A stretch of DNA of 51,296 nt from Desulfocucumis palustris (GCF_002933875.1 NZ_BFAV01000016.1:1-51296); one strand, 5' to 3'; positions 1-8,126 are shown, numbered from the stretch's first letter. Notes: generated by a model not told the origin, from the letters alone. Made by a program: numbers and translations.

Positions 1-77
1 TCCCGAACACGGTAGTTAAGCCCTTCAGCGCCGATGGTACTTGGGGTTAACCCCTGGGAGAGTAGGTCGTCGCCGGA
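1..77 (+). rRNA. 5S ribosomal RNA, 3' part
   Basis: The window opens inside a 5S rRNA. The text carries the conserved 5S loop region (CCCGAACACGG) followed by the GTACTTGGGG and GGGAGAGTAGGTCG segments that close bacterial 5S molecules, and it ends just before an intrinsic terminator. The 5' third lies outside the window, so an rRNA operon ends here. Confidence 0.93.
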
Positions 78-86
78 ATAAATTTT

Positions 87-118
87 GAGGACACATCTTG
101 GTGTGTCCTCTTTCATTT
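87..118 (+). terminator. Terminator of the rRNA operon
   Basis: A perfect stem GAGGACAC/GTGTCCTC closes a short loop and is followed by a T-rich tail. It sits ten bases after the 5S end, as expected for the end of an rRNA operon. Confidence 0.85.
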
Positions 119-274
119 TCCGCTTTACGGCCGTGTCGTGAGTCTTTTTGGATTATGGGGAGACGTAAAAATAATTAAAGGATTAGAGGTTTGACCAGTG
201 GGAAGATTAAATAAAAAATATATATTTGTCTGTGAAAATGGCGGTTAATCAAGTATACAATATTCTTTTTCTTA

Positions 275-307
275 TTGTATTGTTATTTAAGAAATTTATA
301 ATATAAT
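275..307 (+). promoter_or_regulatory. Candidate promoter ahead of the leader terminator
   Basis: Two overlapping sigma-A-like promoters are possible: TTGTAT (275-280) with TATAAT (297-302), or TTGTTA (280-285) with TATAAT (302-307), each with a 16-nt spacer. Transcripts would begin near 310 and meet the hairpin at 336-380 at once. The rest of 120-459 is AT-rich and shows no gene. Confidence 0.45.
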
Positions 308-335
308 TTACTTTAAACAGTACTGGGGAGCAATG

Positions 336-386
336 ACGTTCCCGTATCTTGTCCAAAGGGCAGGATATGGGAACGTTTTTGTTTTT
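336..386 (+). terminator. Strong intrinsic terminator or attenuator in the leader of the 83-residue gene
   Basis: The stem ACGTTCCCGTATCTTGTCC (about 337-354) pairs almost fully with 358-375 and is followed by TTTTTGTTTTT. It lies between a good promoter and the gene at 460. It either ends a short RNA of about 70 nt or attenuates the downstream gene. No known riboswitch core is visible in the leader. Confidence 0.7.
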
Positions 387-459
387 ATAGCGCAGAATAA
401 TAAAGCTATTTTTGCGTAACAAATGAAACTATTAATAAAAGGAGAAAGGGGATTTAAAA

Positions 460-711
460 ATGGCGACTGAATTTCAACCTGATGAAAAAGTGGTATCCCT
501 TAAAGAATATAAAATTAAATTAATTAACCAAACATTTTATACCCTGACTGAAAGTGAATTGGCTGCGGGGGCGGCCATATGCGCTTCGTGCGGTTACGGA
601 TTGAAAAATAGGTGGTATCCGCTGTTGAGTTCCACCGGTTGCCCAATGTGCGGCAGCAGCAAGAGAAGATTGAATAATATTGTCACTGCCAATTATTGCT
701 CCAAGTCATAG
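460..711 (+). CDS. Small putative zinc-ribbon protein, function unknown
   Basis: This is an 83-residue protein that I do not recognise. It has two Cys pairs, CASC near residue 41 and CPMC near residue 61, spaced like a zinc ribbon. The N-terminal half is acidic and lysine-rich and the C-terminal end is basic. There is no signal peptide or membrane segment. The ATG has a strong Shine-Dalgarno sequence (AAGGAGAAAGGGG) ending eight bases upstream. It is separated from nadD by about 120 bp. The promoter and strong terminator hairpin upstream suggest conditional expression. A nucleic-acid-binding role is a guess from the zinc ribbon only. Confidence 0.6.
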   Translation: MATEFQPDEKVVSLKEYKIKLINQTFYTLTESELAAGAAICASCGYGLKNRWYPLLSSTGCPMCGSSKRRLNNIVTANYCSKS

Positions 712-833
712 ATTATTCTACGTTTACTTCTCGGGGCCAATGTTAAAATAATAGGGCCGGGGAATTTGCCTTTTAAAAACTTTATTGATTTTTAACCCGG
801 CGCCCTATAAAATGGTCCCTGAGGTGTCAGGCA

Positions 834-1463
834 ATGTCGGAGAGAGCTTCTAAATTCAGTAAAATTGGTATCATGGGCGGCACCTTTGATCCCATACACT
901 ACGGCCATCTGGTGGCCGCCGAAGGCGCCCGCCACCATTTTTCCCTGGATAAGGTTATATTTGTGCCTGCCGCCCGTCCGCCGCATAAAACGGACAGGAC
1001 CATCAGTGATCCCGGGCACAGGCTTAAAATGACATCCCTGGCCGTGGCCAGCAATCCCCATTTTGAGGTGTCGGACCTGGAGGTGGAACGCCAGGGTCTA
1101 TCGTATACCATTGACACGGTGCGAACCGTTGCGGGTACGTATGGGGGCGCAAAAATATATTTTATCACCGGGGCTGATGCGGTTCTGGAGATACTTACCT
1201 GGCACCGTGTGGATGAATTATTGAAGCTGGCGGTATTCATCGCGGCCACCAGACCTGGTTATAGACTGGAAGCCCTTGCCGGACGTTTAAAAGACATTAT
1301 TCACAGCGTCAGGGGCTGCATAGCCACCATGGAAGTTCCGGCACTGGCCATATCATCCACGGACATCCGCCGGAGGGTTAATGAAGGCAGGCCGATTAAA
1401 TACCTGCTTCCGGAACCGGTGGAGGAATATATCATTTCCAGGAGACTATACAGGTACACTTGA
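834..1463 (+). CDS. nadD: Nicotinate-nucleotide adenylyltransferase NadD
   Basis: It joins nicotinate mononucleotide and ATP to give deamido-NAD in cytoplasmic NAD synthesis. The 209 residues are normal for the family. The nucleotidyltransferase signature GGTFDPIHYGHL is at residues 15-26, FVPAARPPHK follows near residue 43, and the second nucleotide-binding motif ISSTDIRRR is near residue 173. The ATG has a GAGGTG Shine-Dalgarno seven bases upstream. In most Firmicutes nadD is followed directly by yqeK and rsfS. Here those genes lie 6.7 kb downstream, after a block of unrelated genes. Confidence 0.95.
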   Translation: MSERASKFSKIGIMGGTFDPIHYGHLVAAEGARHHFSLDKVIFVPAARPPHKTDRTISDPGHRLKMTSLAVASNPHFEVSDLEVERQGLSYTIDTVRTVAGTYGGAKIYFITGADAVLEILTWHRVDELLKLAVFIAATRPGYRLEALAGRLKDIIHSVRGCIATMEVPALAISSTDIRRRVNEGRPIKYLLPEPVEEYIISRRLYRYT

Positions 1464-1486
1464 TAGAAATGTTTCCATAATATGTT

Positions 1487-1515
1487 TTGTCTTTGGATTA
1501 AAACTAAAATATAAT
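1487..1515 (+). promoter_or_regulatory. Sigma-A-type promoter of the chemoreceptor gene
   Basis: TTGTCT (1487-1492) and a consensus TATAAT (1510-1515) are separated by 17 nt. Transcription would start near 1522, giving a leader of about 80 nt that contains the hairpin at 1557-1589. Chemoreceptors are often under a flagellar sigma factor, so a housekeeping-type promoter is noted. Confidence 0.6.
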
Positions 1516-1556
1516 ATTATGCAATACTTACAACGATGATGTTTTAAGGCGACGAA

Positions 1557-1589
1557 GCCCGGTTTATTTACCGGGCCTAATTTTTTTTC
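1557..1589 (+). terminator. Leader terminator just before the chemoreceptor ribosome-binding site
   Basis: GCCCGG/CCGGGC with an 8-nt loop is followed by TAATTTTTTTT. It ends only a few bases before the GGAGGGG ribosome-binding site of the next gene and after the promoter at 1487-1515. It therefore looks like an attenuator rather than the end of nadD. Confidence 0.65.
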
Positions 1590-1601
1590 GGAGGGGTAAA
1601 T

Positions 1602-3053
1602 ATGCCGTTATTATGGTTGTCGGCCATTGCCGTAGCCGCCCAGGTATGCCTGGCTTACCTTATTGACAATCGTGCTGTTCTGGCGGCAGCGAATGCTTTA
1701 ATATTGTTTGGCGCGGTTGCTGCATTGGTAAAATCAAGCAGTTTAAAAATAAAAAAGTTATCCCGGGAGGCGGTTCAAAGAGCTGTGGACTGGCAGGTAT
1801 ATCACGGGGCGACAACCGAGTCTGAAATATCCGGCGAACAAAATGAGCTTCTTGAGGAAATCGGAAGGCTGTCCCGGCGGGCCAGGTCCTTCGCCAGGGA
1901 AATTCATGTGACAACGCATCAGGTGAGATCCGCCTCGCAGAAGATGGAAAGCACCATGAAGTCCGCCGGGGATATAAGAAGTATTTTCTCAAGTTTGCAT
2001 AATCTTGCCCTTAAGGTTCAGGATGATGGCAACCATTTTGAGGACGAGCTGAAAAAGGGGACAGGGGTAATTTCAGAGAGCATGGATACCTTGAATGAGG
2101 TTTCCGCCACCATGGAAGGCATAAACAGCGAGCAGCGGGAGGTATCCCTTCAGGTTCACACCCTGAACGATGCGGTGGCTACCGTAAGGGAGGTAATTGC
2201 CGCCATAGGGCATATATCTTCACAGACAAAGCTATTAGCCTTTAACGCCACCATTGAGGCCGCAAGGGCCGGCAATTACGGCGCGGGCTTCAGCGTGGTG
2301 GCCAGGGAGATAACCAAACTGGCGGAACAGACGGAGGAGGCCTTGAAAAAAATAACCGGCTCCCTGGATGAAATAAGCAGCCGGGTTTCCGGAGTGGTGG
2401 AGAGTGCCGACAGGGGCGCGGCGTCCGGCGAAACCGGTGTCGTAAAAATTTTATCGGCTGCCGACATGTTAAAGGATTCCATAGATTTAATGGGGGGCAT
2501 TAACGCCGGGCTGGTTGATGCTTACAGGGAAATAAGCAGCGGGCTGCAGGAACTTGCGGCAATGCTGAATGAGAGAGGGGCGGCTTTAAAGGATATAATT
2601 GACACCGGGAAGCTTCTCAGCGGGGTGGCGGAAAACCTGGAGCAGGCGGTGAAGAACACCGAATTGCAGTACGGCATAGACGAAAAATCCATGGAAATAT
2701 TGGAAAGGGTAAAAGGCCTGATGGAGCATCTGGCGGTTTTGCCTGAAATATCGGGTATGGTTCCGGAGCGGCATGAAAGTGCGCTTTCCGCTAAAATATC
2801 GGTGACCCCGGAAATAGAGGCCATCTGGTCAAACAACAGTGAGGGCGGTTTTTTATTTTCCAGTCCCCCGGCAGGACTGGCCGACGCTTCTTCCAGGGAA
2901 TGGTGGCGCCGGGCCATGGCAGGAGAAATATACACTTCATCCCCTTATATTTCCGCCATTACCCGCAAGCCCTGTATAACAGTATCGGTTCCTATAAAAT
3001 CCCAGGGTAAGGTGGTGGGAGTTTTAGGCGCCGACGTGGGTCTGGAGGATTAA
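1602..3053 (+). CDS. Methyl-accepting chemotaxis protein with C-terminal Cache-like domain
   Basis: A 483-residue chemoreceptor. Two N-terminal hydrophobic segments (about residues 2-20 and 26-43) are joined by only a few residues, so there is almost no extracytoplasmic sensor. A long helical region follows, with the conserved receptor hairpin tip ([20 protein letters not shown]) near residues 208-230. That tip contacts CheA and CheW in the family. After residue 375 the protein ends in a Cache/PDC-like segment, with an EWWRRA motif near 432, [10 protein letters not shown] and [11 protein letters not shown]. Sensor placement after the signalling domain implies cytoplasmic sensing, which is inference. 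Start ATG has GGAGGGG six bases upstream. It is preceded by its own promoter and leader terminator. Confidence 0.9.
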   Translation: MPLLWLSAIAVAAQVCLAYLIDNRAVLAAANALILFGAVAALVKSSSLKIKKLSREAVQRAVDWQVYHGATTESEISGEQNELLEEIGRLSRRARSFAREIHVTTHQVRSASQKMESTMKSAGDIRSIFSSLHNLALKVQDDGNHFEDELKKGTGVISESMDTLNEVSATMEGINSEQREVSLQVHTLNDAVATVREVIAAIGHISSQTKLLAFNATIEAARAGNYGAGFSVVAREITKLAEQTEEALKKITGSLDEISSRVSGVVESADRGAASGETGVVKILSAADMLKDSIDLMGGINAGLVDAYREISSGLQELAAMLNERGAALKDIIDTGKLLSGVAENLEQAVKNTELQYGIDEKSMEILERVKGLMEHLAVLPEISGMVPERHESALSAKISVTPEIEAIWSNNSEGGFLFSSPPAGLADASSREWWRRAMAGEIYTSSPYISAITRKPCITVSVPIKSQGKVVGVLGADVGLED

Positions 3054-3166
3054 TGATTTCGCCGTTATTTCATCCGCGGGCCGGATATCAATTCTTTGCT
3101 TTGTTTTTTAAATGCCGTGAAGAAAACTATTGTAATCCAATTAAACAGAAATGGAAGGTGTCAGTT

Positions 3167-3613
3167 ATGGCTATCCGGGAGGAAATTTTAACATCCCTGG
3201 CTCCATGCGGCCTGGACTGCTCAAGGTGCCACGGCTTTGCGGGGGGCGAGATAAAGAAACTCAGTGAACAGTTGATAGAGGCACTGGGTGACTTTCAGAG
3301 TGTGGCGGATAAACTTTCATCTTTTATGCCGGTGATGCAAAACTACCGGCAGTTCCGTGAAATGCTGGACTTTTTTACCCTGGCCGGCTGTGCCGGGTGC
3401 CGGAGCGGCAAGGCTCAATTTCCACTCTGCGCCGCAAAGAGCTGCTTTAAGGAGAAGGGTGTGGACTTTTGTTTCCAGTGTGACGAGTATCCCTGCGGGC
3501 GCAACCGGTACGATGCGCCTCTGCATGAAAGGTGGCGCCGTATAAACGACAGAATGAAGGAAGTGGGCGTTGAAGTATATTATGAAGAGCAAAAGAAAAG
3601 GCCAAGGTATTAA
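3167..3613 (+). CDS. DUF3795 cysteine-rich protein
   Basis: The ATG at 3167 is preferred because GGAAGGTG lies seven bases upstream; the longer reading frame to 3053 has no ribosome-binding site. The 148-residue product carries APCGLDCSRCHGF near the start, CAGCRSG in the middle, and CFQCDEYPC near the end. This Cys pattern is typical of DUF3795 proteins, which are presumed to bind zinc or a metal cluster. No membrane segment is present. The biochemical role of the family is not established. It follows the chemoreceptor after a gap of about 110 bp, with no visible promoter. Confidence 0.8.
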   Translation: MAIREEILTSLAPCGLDCSRCHGFAGGEIKKLSEQLIEALGDFQSVADKLSSFMPVMQNYRQFREMLDFFTLAGCAGCRSGKAQFPLCAAKSCFKEKGVDFCFQCDEYPCGRNRYDAPLHERWRRINDRMKEVGVEVYYEEQKKRPRY

Positions 3614-3661
3614 TGGTTTTTATCAGGAGGTATTTTCCCGGGTATTATTTTCGCAAACGGG

Positions 3662-3697
3662 TTGTAAGCCCCTGCTCTTAAAGGCCGGGGCTTACAA
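3662..3697. terminator. Hairpin between convergent genes
   Basis: TTGTAAGCCCC and GGGGCTTACAA form an 11-bp perfect stem between the ends of the DUF3795 gene and the convergent membrane-protein gene. Neither side has a good T run, so it may act as a weak two-way terminator or as an mRNA end-protecting structure. Confidence 0.5.
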
Positions 3698-3727
3698 GCT
3701 GTAAAGCCGTAATGAGGTCCGCTTATT

Positions 3728-4858
3728 CTAGTAAGTTACAACCTCTATGCTGCCGTTGCCGGTGATTAGCCGGGCGGTGCCTTTTCCGCCGCCCAGAACC
3801 ATTTTTTCCGCATTGTTATGCGCCGGGTCTTCGCCGTTTCCCATGCCGGAAATCCTGCCGTGGTTCGTCTTTGCCTCCACGGTCAGGTTGGATTTTTCGG
3901 GGAGGCGGAATACAATTCTGCCGTTGGTGGTATCCAGGCGGTAGTCATTCTCAAGGGGATTGCCGGATACCAGTTCGATTTCGCCCATACGGGTAACCGC
4001 GTCCACAGCGCCGCCCGGTTCCTGTATGTTTATCCTGCCCATTTCCGTGCCCAGATCCGCTTTTCCTGTTGTGTTGACGGCGTTTATGGCGCCCATTTTA
4101 CTGTAGGCCTTTAAATCTCCCCGCAGGTTTTCCACATTTATTTCTCCCATGCTGGAAGTCAGTTCCAGATTGCCGCTGATGTTTTGTGAGGCGATTCTGC
4201 CCATTTTATTCTCAATGTTAATCTTTAAATCAGGGGGCGCCTGAATCTTCAGGTCTGAGGATATACGGTTGTTTTTGAGAGCTTCTTCCCCGCTGTCGGT
4301 GTATATTTTGGTTGTTTGCCCCTTTTCGATGACCACCCGGGCGGCATCGGCCACCGCCCTGGCCTCCGCGTCGCTACCGGCCCGTCCGGTTATGCGGGCG
4401 GATACATGCAGTTTTCCGTCGGTGCTGGGTTCCAGATTTATCTCCCCCATAATGTTGTCAATATCAAGGGCCATGCCCCTGTCAACAGCCATGGGCCCGG
4501 ATTGCCATTCCTTAACGTGGCTGTGGCTGTCCCCAAAGGATATATGGTCTATAAGCCCGCCTATGCCGAGACCCTGGAGGGCGTTGGACACTGCCATTAC
4601 GGTGATTCCAGCCAGAATGAAGATGCCGATTAGTATAACGCTGGGTAGGCTGAATTCAATTTCCCTCTCGCCCCTGCCGGCCCGGCGCACAAAATATTCC
4701 ACACCCAGTCCGATAAGAAGCAGGGGCCAGAGCCTCCAGACGGTTTCGGGGGACTTTATTCCGCCAAAGTTGTAGAGCAGCATGCCGATACCCAGGAGCA
4801 CCAGACTAACGGCCAGGGTTATGGTACCCACTTTAATCTTCGGAGGTTTGGCTTCCAT
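3728..4858 (-). CDS. Membrane protein with toastrack-type repeat domain
   Basis: A 376-residue protein. The N-terminal third has about three hydrophobic segments (near residues 12-30, 40-56 and 72-92), resembling the LiaF/DUF5668 membrane module. The remaining part is a repetitive beta domain of the DUF4097/LiaF toastrack type: short units with an MGxI core (MGEINLEP, MGRIASQN, MGEINVEN, MGAINAVN, MGRINIQE, MGEIELVS) recur about every 20 residues. It is the last gene of the ECF sigma operon and overlaps its upstream neighbour by 26 bp. By analogy with LiaF it may report envelope state to the anti-sigma factor. That role is inference. Confidence 0.75.
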   Translation of the reverse strand: MEAKPPKIKVGTITLAVSLVLLGIGMLLYNFGGIKSPETVWRLWPLLLIGLGVEYFVRRAGRGEREIEFSLPSVILIGIFILAGITVMAVSNALQGLGIGGLIDHISFGDSHSHVKEWQSGPMAVDRGMALDIDNIMGEINLEPSTDGKLHVSARITGRAGSDAEARAVADAARVVIEKGQTTKIYTDSGEEALKNNRISSDLKIQAPPDLKINIENKMGRIASQNISGNLELTSSMGEINVENLRGDLKAYSKMGAINAVNTTGKADLGTEMGRINIQEPGGAVDAVTRMGEIELVSGNPLENDYRLDTTNGRIVFRLPEKSNLTVEAKTNHGRISGMGNGEDPAHNNAEKMVLGGGKGTARLITGNGSIEVVTY

Positions 4859-5471
4859 CGCTGTTTTCCTCCTTTTCCTTTTTGCCCGTGCTCAAATAGA
4901 GTATATACATGCCGACGCCTATTATAAGAATCGGGGGCAGCGCGTTTTTAATCAGCCGGTAGGGAATAAGGTAATGCGCGAAATTGTTAAACAACGCCAT
5001 GGCTCCGATAATGATAAGAGCTATTCCTATTATGCTGCGCTTGTTTTCCCAGGAACCCCAGTCAAACAGCTCCCTGTCTTCAATTGGATAGCCGCGGTTA
5101 ATATTTTTTACATACTGTTGGGTATCGAAAACCGTGTAAAAATATATTATCGGCAGAATCAAGGCGGTTAGTTCTTCCATCTGTATGGCCGCGCTGATGA
5201 ATATGGTTCCGAAGAACAGCAGCATGGTCTGCAGTCCCCTTTTCATAAGCCCCAGGTAAAGATAGCCTCCACCCGGAATCATGGACATCAGCAGGGCGAT
5301 AAAACCGCTTTTGTTTTCCTGTACCTCCGGAATTTTCTCCATCCTTTTCTCCAGACAGGTCTTGCAGTAGCTTTTTCCCGCCAGTGATACAATGCACTGT
5401 TCGCAAACCGGCTGGCGGCAGCTTGAGCAGATATCCACCGCTTCCAGGTCGCTGTGATTGGCACATTTCAT
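4833..5471 (-). CDS. B-box-type zinc-finger membrane protein
   Basis: A 212-residue protein. The first 45 residues hold a zinc-binding cluster (CANHSD, CSSCRQPVCEQC, CKTC) of the B-box type found in bacterial membrane proteins. It is followed by three or four hydrophobic segments between residues about 57 and 195, separated by a polar loop with WGSWENK. The C-terminus is short, charged and acidic. The gene starts eight bases after the end of the anti-sigma gene and overlaps the next gene by 26 bp, so translation is likely coupled. Molecular function is unknown; context places it in an envelope-stress operon. Confidence 0.72.
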   Translation of the reverse strand: MKCANHSDLEAVDICSSCRQPVCEQCIVSLAGKSYCKTCLEKRMEKIPEVQENKSGFIALLMSMIPGGGYLYLGLMKRGLQTMLLFFGTIFISAAIQMEELTALILPIIYFYTVFDTQQYVKNINRGYPIEDRELFDWGSWENKRSIIGIALIIIGAMALFNNFAHYLIPYRLIKNALPPILIIGVGMYILYLSTGKKEKEENSDGSQTSED

Positions 5472-5478
5472 AAACCGA

Positions 5479-6003
5479 TTACCTCTCTTTCAGTAAAGTG
5501 CCGTTCAGGTCTTCAACGTTGCTGTAAACCCTGTTCAGTGTGCCGCCGGAATATTGCACATAGCTTTTAAAGGCCAGGTCCAGCTTGCTGCCGGCGGAAA
5601 CAATATTTTCATTGCTGAACCACGCCCCGCCGTACCAGAATACCGCCAGGGAGACCGCGGCGGCCAGGGTCAGGTCCCGCAGGGTTTCCCACCGTCCCTT
5701 GCGGAAAGTTGGTTTTGTGCCCGGGCTGCGTGGCAAAGGCTTATAAAGCGTTTTTTCCACGGGGCCGGAGTAATCAGACATTTCCCGGCTTTTAACCTCA
5801 GCCATGACTCCTTCCAGAAAACCGGGCGGCGCAGCCCGGGAGGGGATTTCCCACATCAATGCTGTTAATTCGTTAAGTTCATTTAATTCCTTCCGGCACT
5901 CCGGGCATGATGAAAGGTGCGTCGCAATTTGTTTTTGTTCATAACAGGTGCATTCCCCGTCCAGATACTGTACAAGTTTTTCCCTGATCTGGTTGCAGTT
6001 CAC
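5479..6003 (-). CDS. Anti-sigma factor, zf-HC2 type
   Basis: The product is about 174 residues. The N-terminus carries the zinc-binding anti-sigma signature HLSSCPEC, preceded by a conserved CNQIREKLVQYLDGE helix. A single hydrophobic segment (DLTLAAAVSLAVFWYGG) near residue 115 anchors it, leaving a short tail outside. The GTG at 6003 is chosen because GGGAGGT lies seven bases upstream; an earlier in-frame GTG at 6012 is part of that ribosome-binding site. The start lies 65 bp inside the end of the sigma-factor gene, which suggests translational coupling. Family members hold their ECF sigma factor inactive at the membrane until a stress signal. Confidence 0.85.
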   Translation of the reverse strand: MNCNQIREKLVQYLDGECTCYEQKQIATHLSSCPECRKELNELNELTALMWEIPSRAAPPGFLEGVMAEVKSREMSDYSGPVEKTLYKPLPRSPGTKPTFRKGRWETLRDLTLAAAVSLAVFWYGGAWFSNENIVSAGSKLDLAFKSYVQYSGGTLNRVYSNVEDLNGTLLKER

Positions 6004-6577
6004 GGCCGTCACCTCCCCCTAGGCATTCCTTTAGCATGTTTTTTGCCCTATAAATTCTGGTGGCCACTGTTTTAACAGGTATATTCATTATTTGAGCTAT
6101 TTCCTGATAGCTCATTTTCCGGTAGTGCTGCATCAATAACGGCAGCCGGTAGGTTTCCGGCAGCTGTTCCAGGGCTTTCTGCAGTCTCTGCAGGTTTTCC
6201 TTTTGCAGCAGGCTTTGCTCCGGCTCCCAGCAGCCGCCTGATTGCGGTTCCCTACCCGCGCCGTCTTCCGGCGGAGATTCCCGGATCAAATATCTTTCCT
6301 TTTCACGTTTTTTCTTTCTTAAAAAATCCAGGCAGTGGTTGGTGGCCACCCTGTACAGCCATGTGCTGAATTTTGACTCGTACCTGAATTTATCAAGGGA
6401 GCGGAAAACTTTAATGAATATTTCCTGGGACACATCCCGGGCGTCTTCCTGGTTGTTCAGCATCTTGAAAATCAGGTCATAGAGCTGGTGCTGATAACGT
6501 TCCACCAACTGCCCGTATGCGTCCCTGTCCCCCTGTATTGTTTTGTGCACCAGAAGCTCGTCCGTTACCGCCGTCAT
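5939..6577 (-). CDS. ECF-type RNA polymerase sigma factor
   Basis: A 212-residue sigma-70 family protein of the extracytoplasmic-function group. Region 2 spans about residues 20-90 (DARDVSQEIFIKVFRSLDKF, FSTWLYRVATNHCLDFLR). Region 4 is near residues 135-185 (QLPETYRLPLLMQHYRKMSY, IPVKTVATRIYRAK). The last 24 residues lie in DNA shared with the anti-sigma gene. The ATG has GGAGAGG eight bases upstream. It heads a four-gene minus-strand operon (sigma, anti-sigma, B-box protein, toastrack protein). An ECF-like promoter lies just upstream, so autoregulation is likely. Confidence 0.93.
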   Translation of the reverse strand: MTAVTDELLVHKTIQGDRDAYGQLVERYQHQLYDLIFKMLNNQEDARDVSQEIFIKVFRSLDKFRYESKFSTWLYRVATNHCLDFLRKKKREKERYLIRESPPEDGAGREPQSGGCWEPEQSLLQKENLQRLQKALEQLPETYRLPLLMQHYRKMSYQEIAQIMNIPVKTVATRIYRAKNMLKECLGGGDGRELQPDQGKTCTVSGRGMHLL

Positions 6578-6610
6578 TTTTACCTCTCCTCGACTGCCTC
6601 TGTATATATA

Positions 6611-6637
6611 GACGTCGCTATTCCGGAAAGTACTTCA
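6611..6637 (-). promoter_or_regulatory. Candidate autoregulatory ECF promoter
   Basis: Read on the minus strand, TGAAGT (6632-6637) is followed after 17 nt by CGTC (6611-6614). This resembles the TGAAAC/CGTC pattern recognised by many Firmicute ECF sigma factors. It lies about 35 bp upstream of the sigma-factor start. No second copy of the motif was noticed nearby. Confidence 0.45.
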
Positions 6638-6817
6638 ATTAATAATTTAAAATTATTATGCGCAGAATTACGGTAAGAGAGATTTCTCAATTCCCACATG
6701 ATTAAATTAATGTTAAGCCAGAATTGGTAAAATCTTTGATTTACCGGTTTGCATTAGCCTTTTTGGTTCTGCAAATAATAGCAATGAATCAAAGCAGCAA
6801 TGAAAGAGGTGAATTTA

Positions 6818-7078
6818 GTGGTGCGCACCCTTTATGTGGGTAACCTTCCCTGGGCCACCAAGGCGGAGGACTTGCAGGAGGCTTTTTCACAGTACGGTGA
6901 GGTAATAAGCAGCCGGGTAATCACCGATCGGGAGACCGGGCGCTCCCGCGGTTTTGGTTTTGTAGAAGTGGCTGACGATGATGCCGAAAAAATGATAGCC
7001 GCACTGAACGGGGCAGAGCTTAACGGCAGGGCGATAACGGTTAACGAGGCCAAACAGCGGGAGGAAAAAATAGGATAA
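6818..7078 (+). CDS. RRM-type RNA-binding protein
   Basis: A single RNA-recognition-motif protein of about 86 residues. RNP2 (LYVGNLPW) is near the start and RNP1 (RGFGFVEV) near residue 45, both with the aromatic residues that stack on RNA bases. The GTG at 6818 is preferred: GAGGTGA lies just upstream, whereas an in-frame ATG at 6800 would place that site inside the coding region. Bacterial proteins of this size bind single-stranded RNA and often act in cold adaptation or RNA turnover. The gene is monocistronic and ends in a terminator. Confidence 0.9.
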   Translation: MVRTLYVGNLPWATKAEDLQEAFSQYGEVISSRVITDRETGRSRGFGFVEVADDDAEKMIAALNGAELNGRAITVNEAKQREEKIG

Positions 7079-7089
7079 GACTTAAAAGG

Positions 7090-7118
7090 AACCTCCACCT
7101 TAAGGAGGTTTTCTTTTT
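7090..7118 (+). terminator. Terminator of the RRM gene
   Basis: AACCTCC/GGAGGTT with a 7-nt loop is followed by TTCTTTTT, directly after the stop codon. The following 180 bp to the next gene show no further feature. Confidence 0.85.
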
Positions 7119-7299
7119 GCCCTCTGTGTGAAATAGCCGCCGGATAAATGCGCCTGCCATTTGTCCCGGGATATTAAAAATTTATTTCAATCAGTTAACC
7201 CTAAACCCTCCAAGCCCGGATATTTGAATTTTCAAAATATCAAGGGTTTTACCCTGAAGGCATCGAATACAAATTTAAAAAAAGAGGAGGGGTATAGAC

Positions 7300-8073
7300 A
7301 TGGGTTACCAGAACATTATATATGAAACCTTTGAAAAAATAGGATATATTACTCTTAACCGGCCGGAAAAAAGAAATGCCCTTTCAAAGGGATTGCTGCT
7401 GGAATTAACCGACGTTCTGCAAAAAGCGGCGGAGGAGAAGCGGGTGCGCGTGCTGATTATAAAGGGAGCCGGAAAAGCTTTTTCCGGCGGCCATGACCTT
7501 AAGGAAGTGGCGGGGGCGGAGCCGCAGGATGTGCTGGATCTTTTCCAGACGTGTTTTACGGCTATGCGATTTATCCGGGAGATTCCCCAGCCGGTTATAG
7601 CCCAGGTTCACGGCATAGCCACCGCGGCAGGGTGCCAGCTGGTGGCTGCCTGTGATTTAGCCGTGGCCTCCGAAGATGCCGCTTTCGGTGTGCCGGGAGC
7701 AAAAATAGGACTGTTTTGTACCACTCCCTCTGTGTTTTTAAGCCGCAACGTGGGGCGGAAGAAAGCTCTGGAGATGCTGTTTACCGGGGAATCCATCACC
7801 GCGGGTGAAGCCCTCTCGCACGGCCTGGTGAACAAGGTGGTAAAGCCGGAGGAACTGGAGGAAGCCACCCTGAAGCTTGCCGCAAAAATAGCCGCCAATA
7901 GTTTCTCCGCCATAGCAGTGGGAAAAAGGGCTTTTTACCGCCAGCTGAACATGGAGGATTTCATGGCCCTTAACTATGCCACCGAGGTAATATCCTTAAA
8001 CACTTCAACTGCCGATGCCCGGGAGGGAATTAGCGCTTTTATGGAAAAAAGGATACCGGTCTGGAAAGATTAA
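7300..8073 (+). CDS. Crotonase-fold protein, enoyl-CoA hydratase related
   Basis: A 257-residue member of the enoyl-CoA hydratase/isomerase superfamily. The oxyanion-hole and CoA-binding parts are present: NRPEKRNAL near residue 20, FSGGHDL near 62, and HGIATAAGCQLVAACD near 105. The two catalytic glutamates of true hydratases are missing. The position after GGGC in the usual motif is Gln here, and the usual PE pair reads PGAKIG. This resembles the ECHDC3-like branch, so it may not hydrate enoyl-CoA. The ATG follows AGAGGAGGGG. It sits alone between the RRM gene and yqeK and splits the usual nadD-yqeK linkage. Confidence 0.85.
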   Translation: MGYQNIIYETFEKIGYITLNRPEKRNALSKGLLLELTDVLQKAAEEKRVRVLIIKGAGKAFSGGHDLKEVAGAEPQDVLDLFQTCFTAMRFIREIPQPVIAQVHGIATAAGCQLVAACDLAVASEDAAFGVPGAKIGLFCTTPSVFLSRNVGRKKALEMLFTGESITAGEALSHGLVNKVVKPEELEEATLKLAAKIAANSFSAIAVGKRAFYRQLNMEDFMALNYATEVISLNTSTADAREGISAFMEKRIPVWKD

Positions 8074-8126
8074 TATTTGTAAATGGTAAATCAAAATAAC
8101 AAATTTTAAAGTGGCCGGAGGTTGTA

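Noticed and set aside
1522..1600. c-di-GMP riboswitch in the chemoreceptor leader
   Set aside because: GACGAAGCCCGG recalls part of the GEMM core, but the leader is too short and the GGCAAACC and tetraloop-receptor parts are missing.
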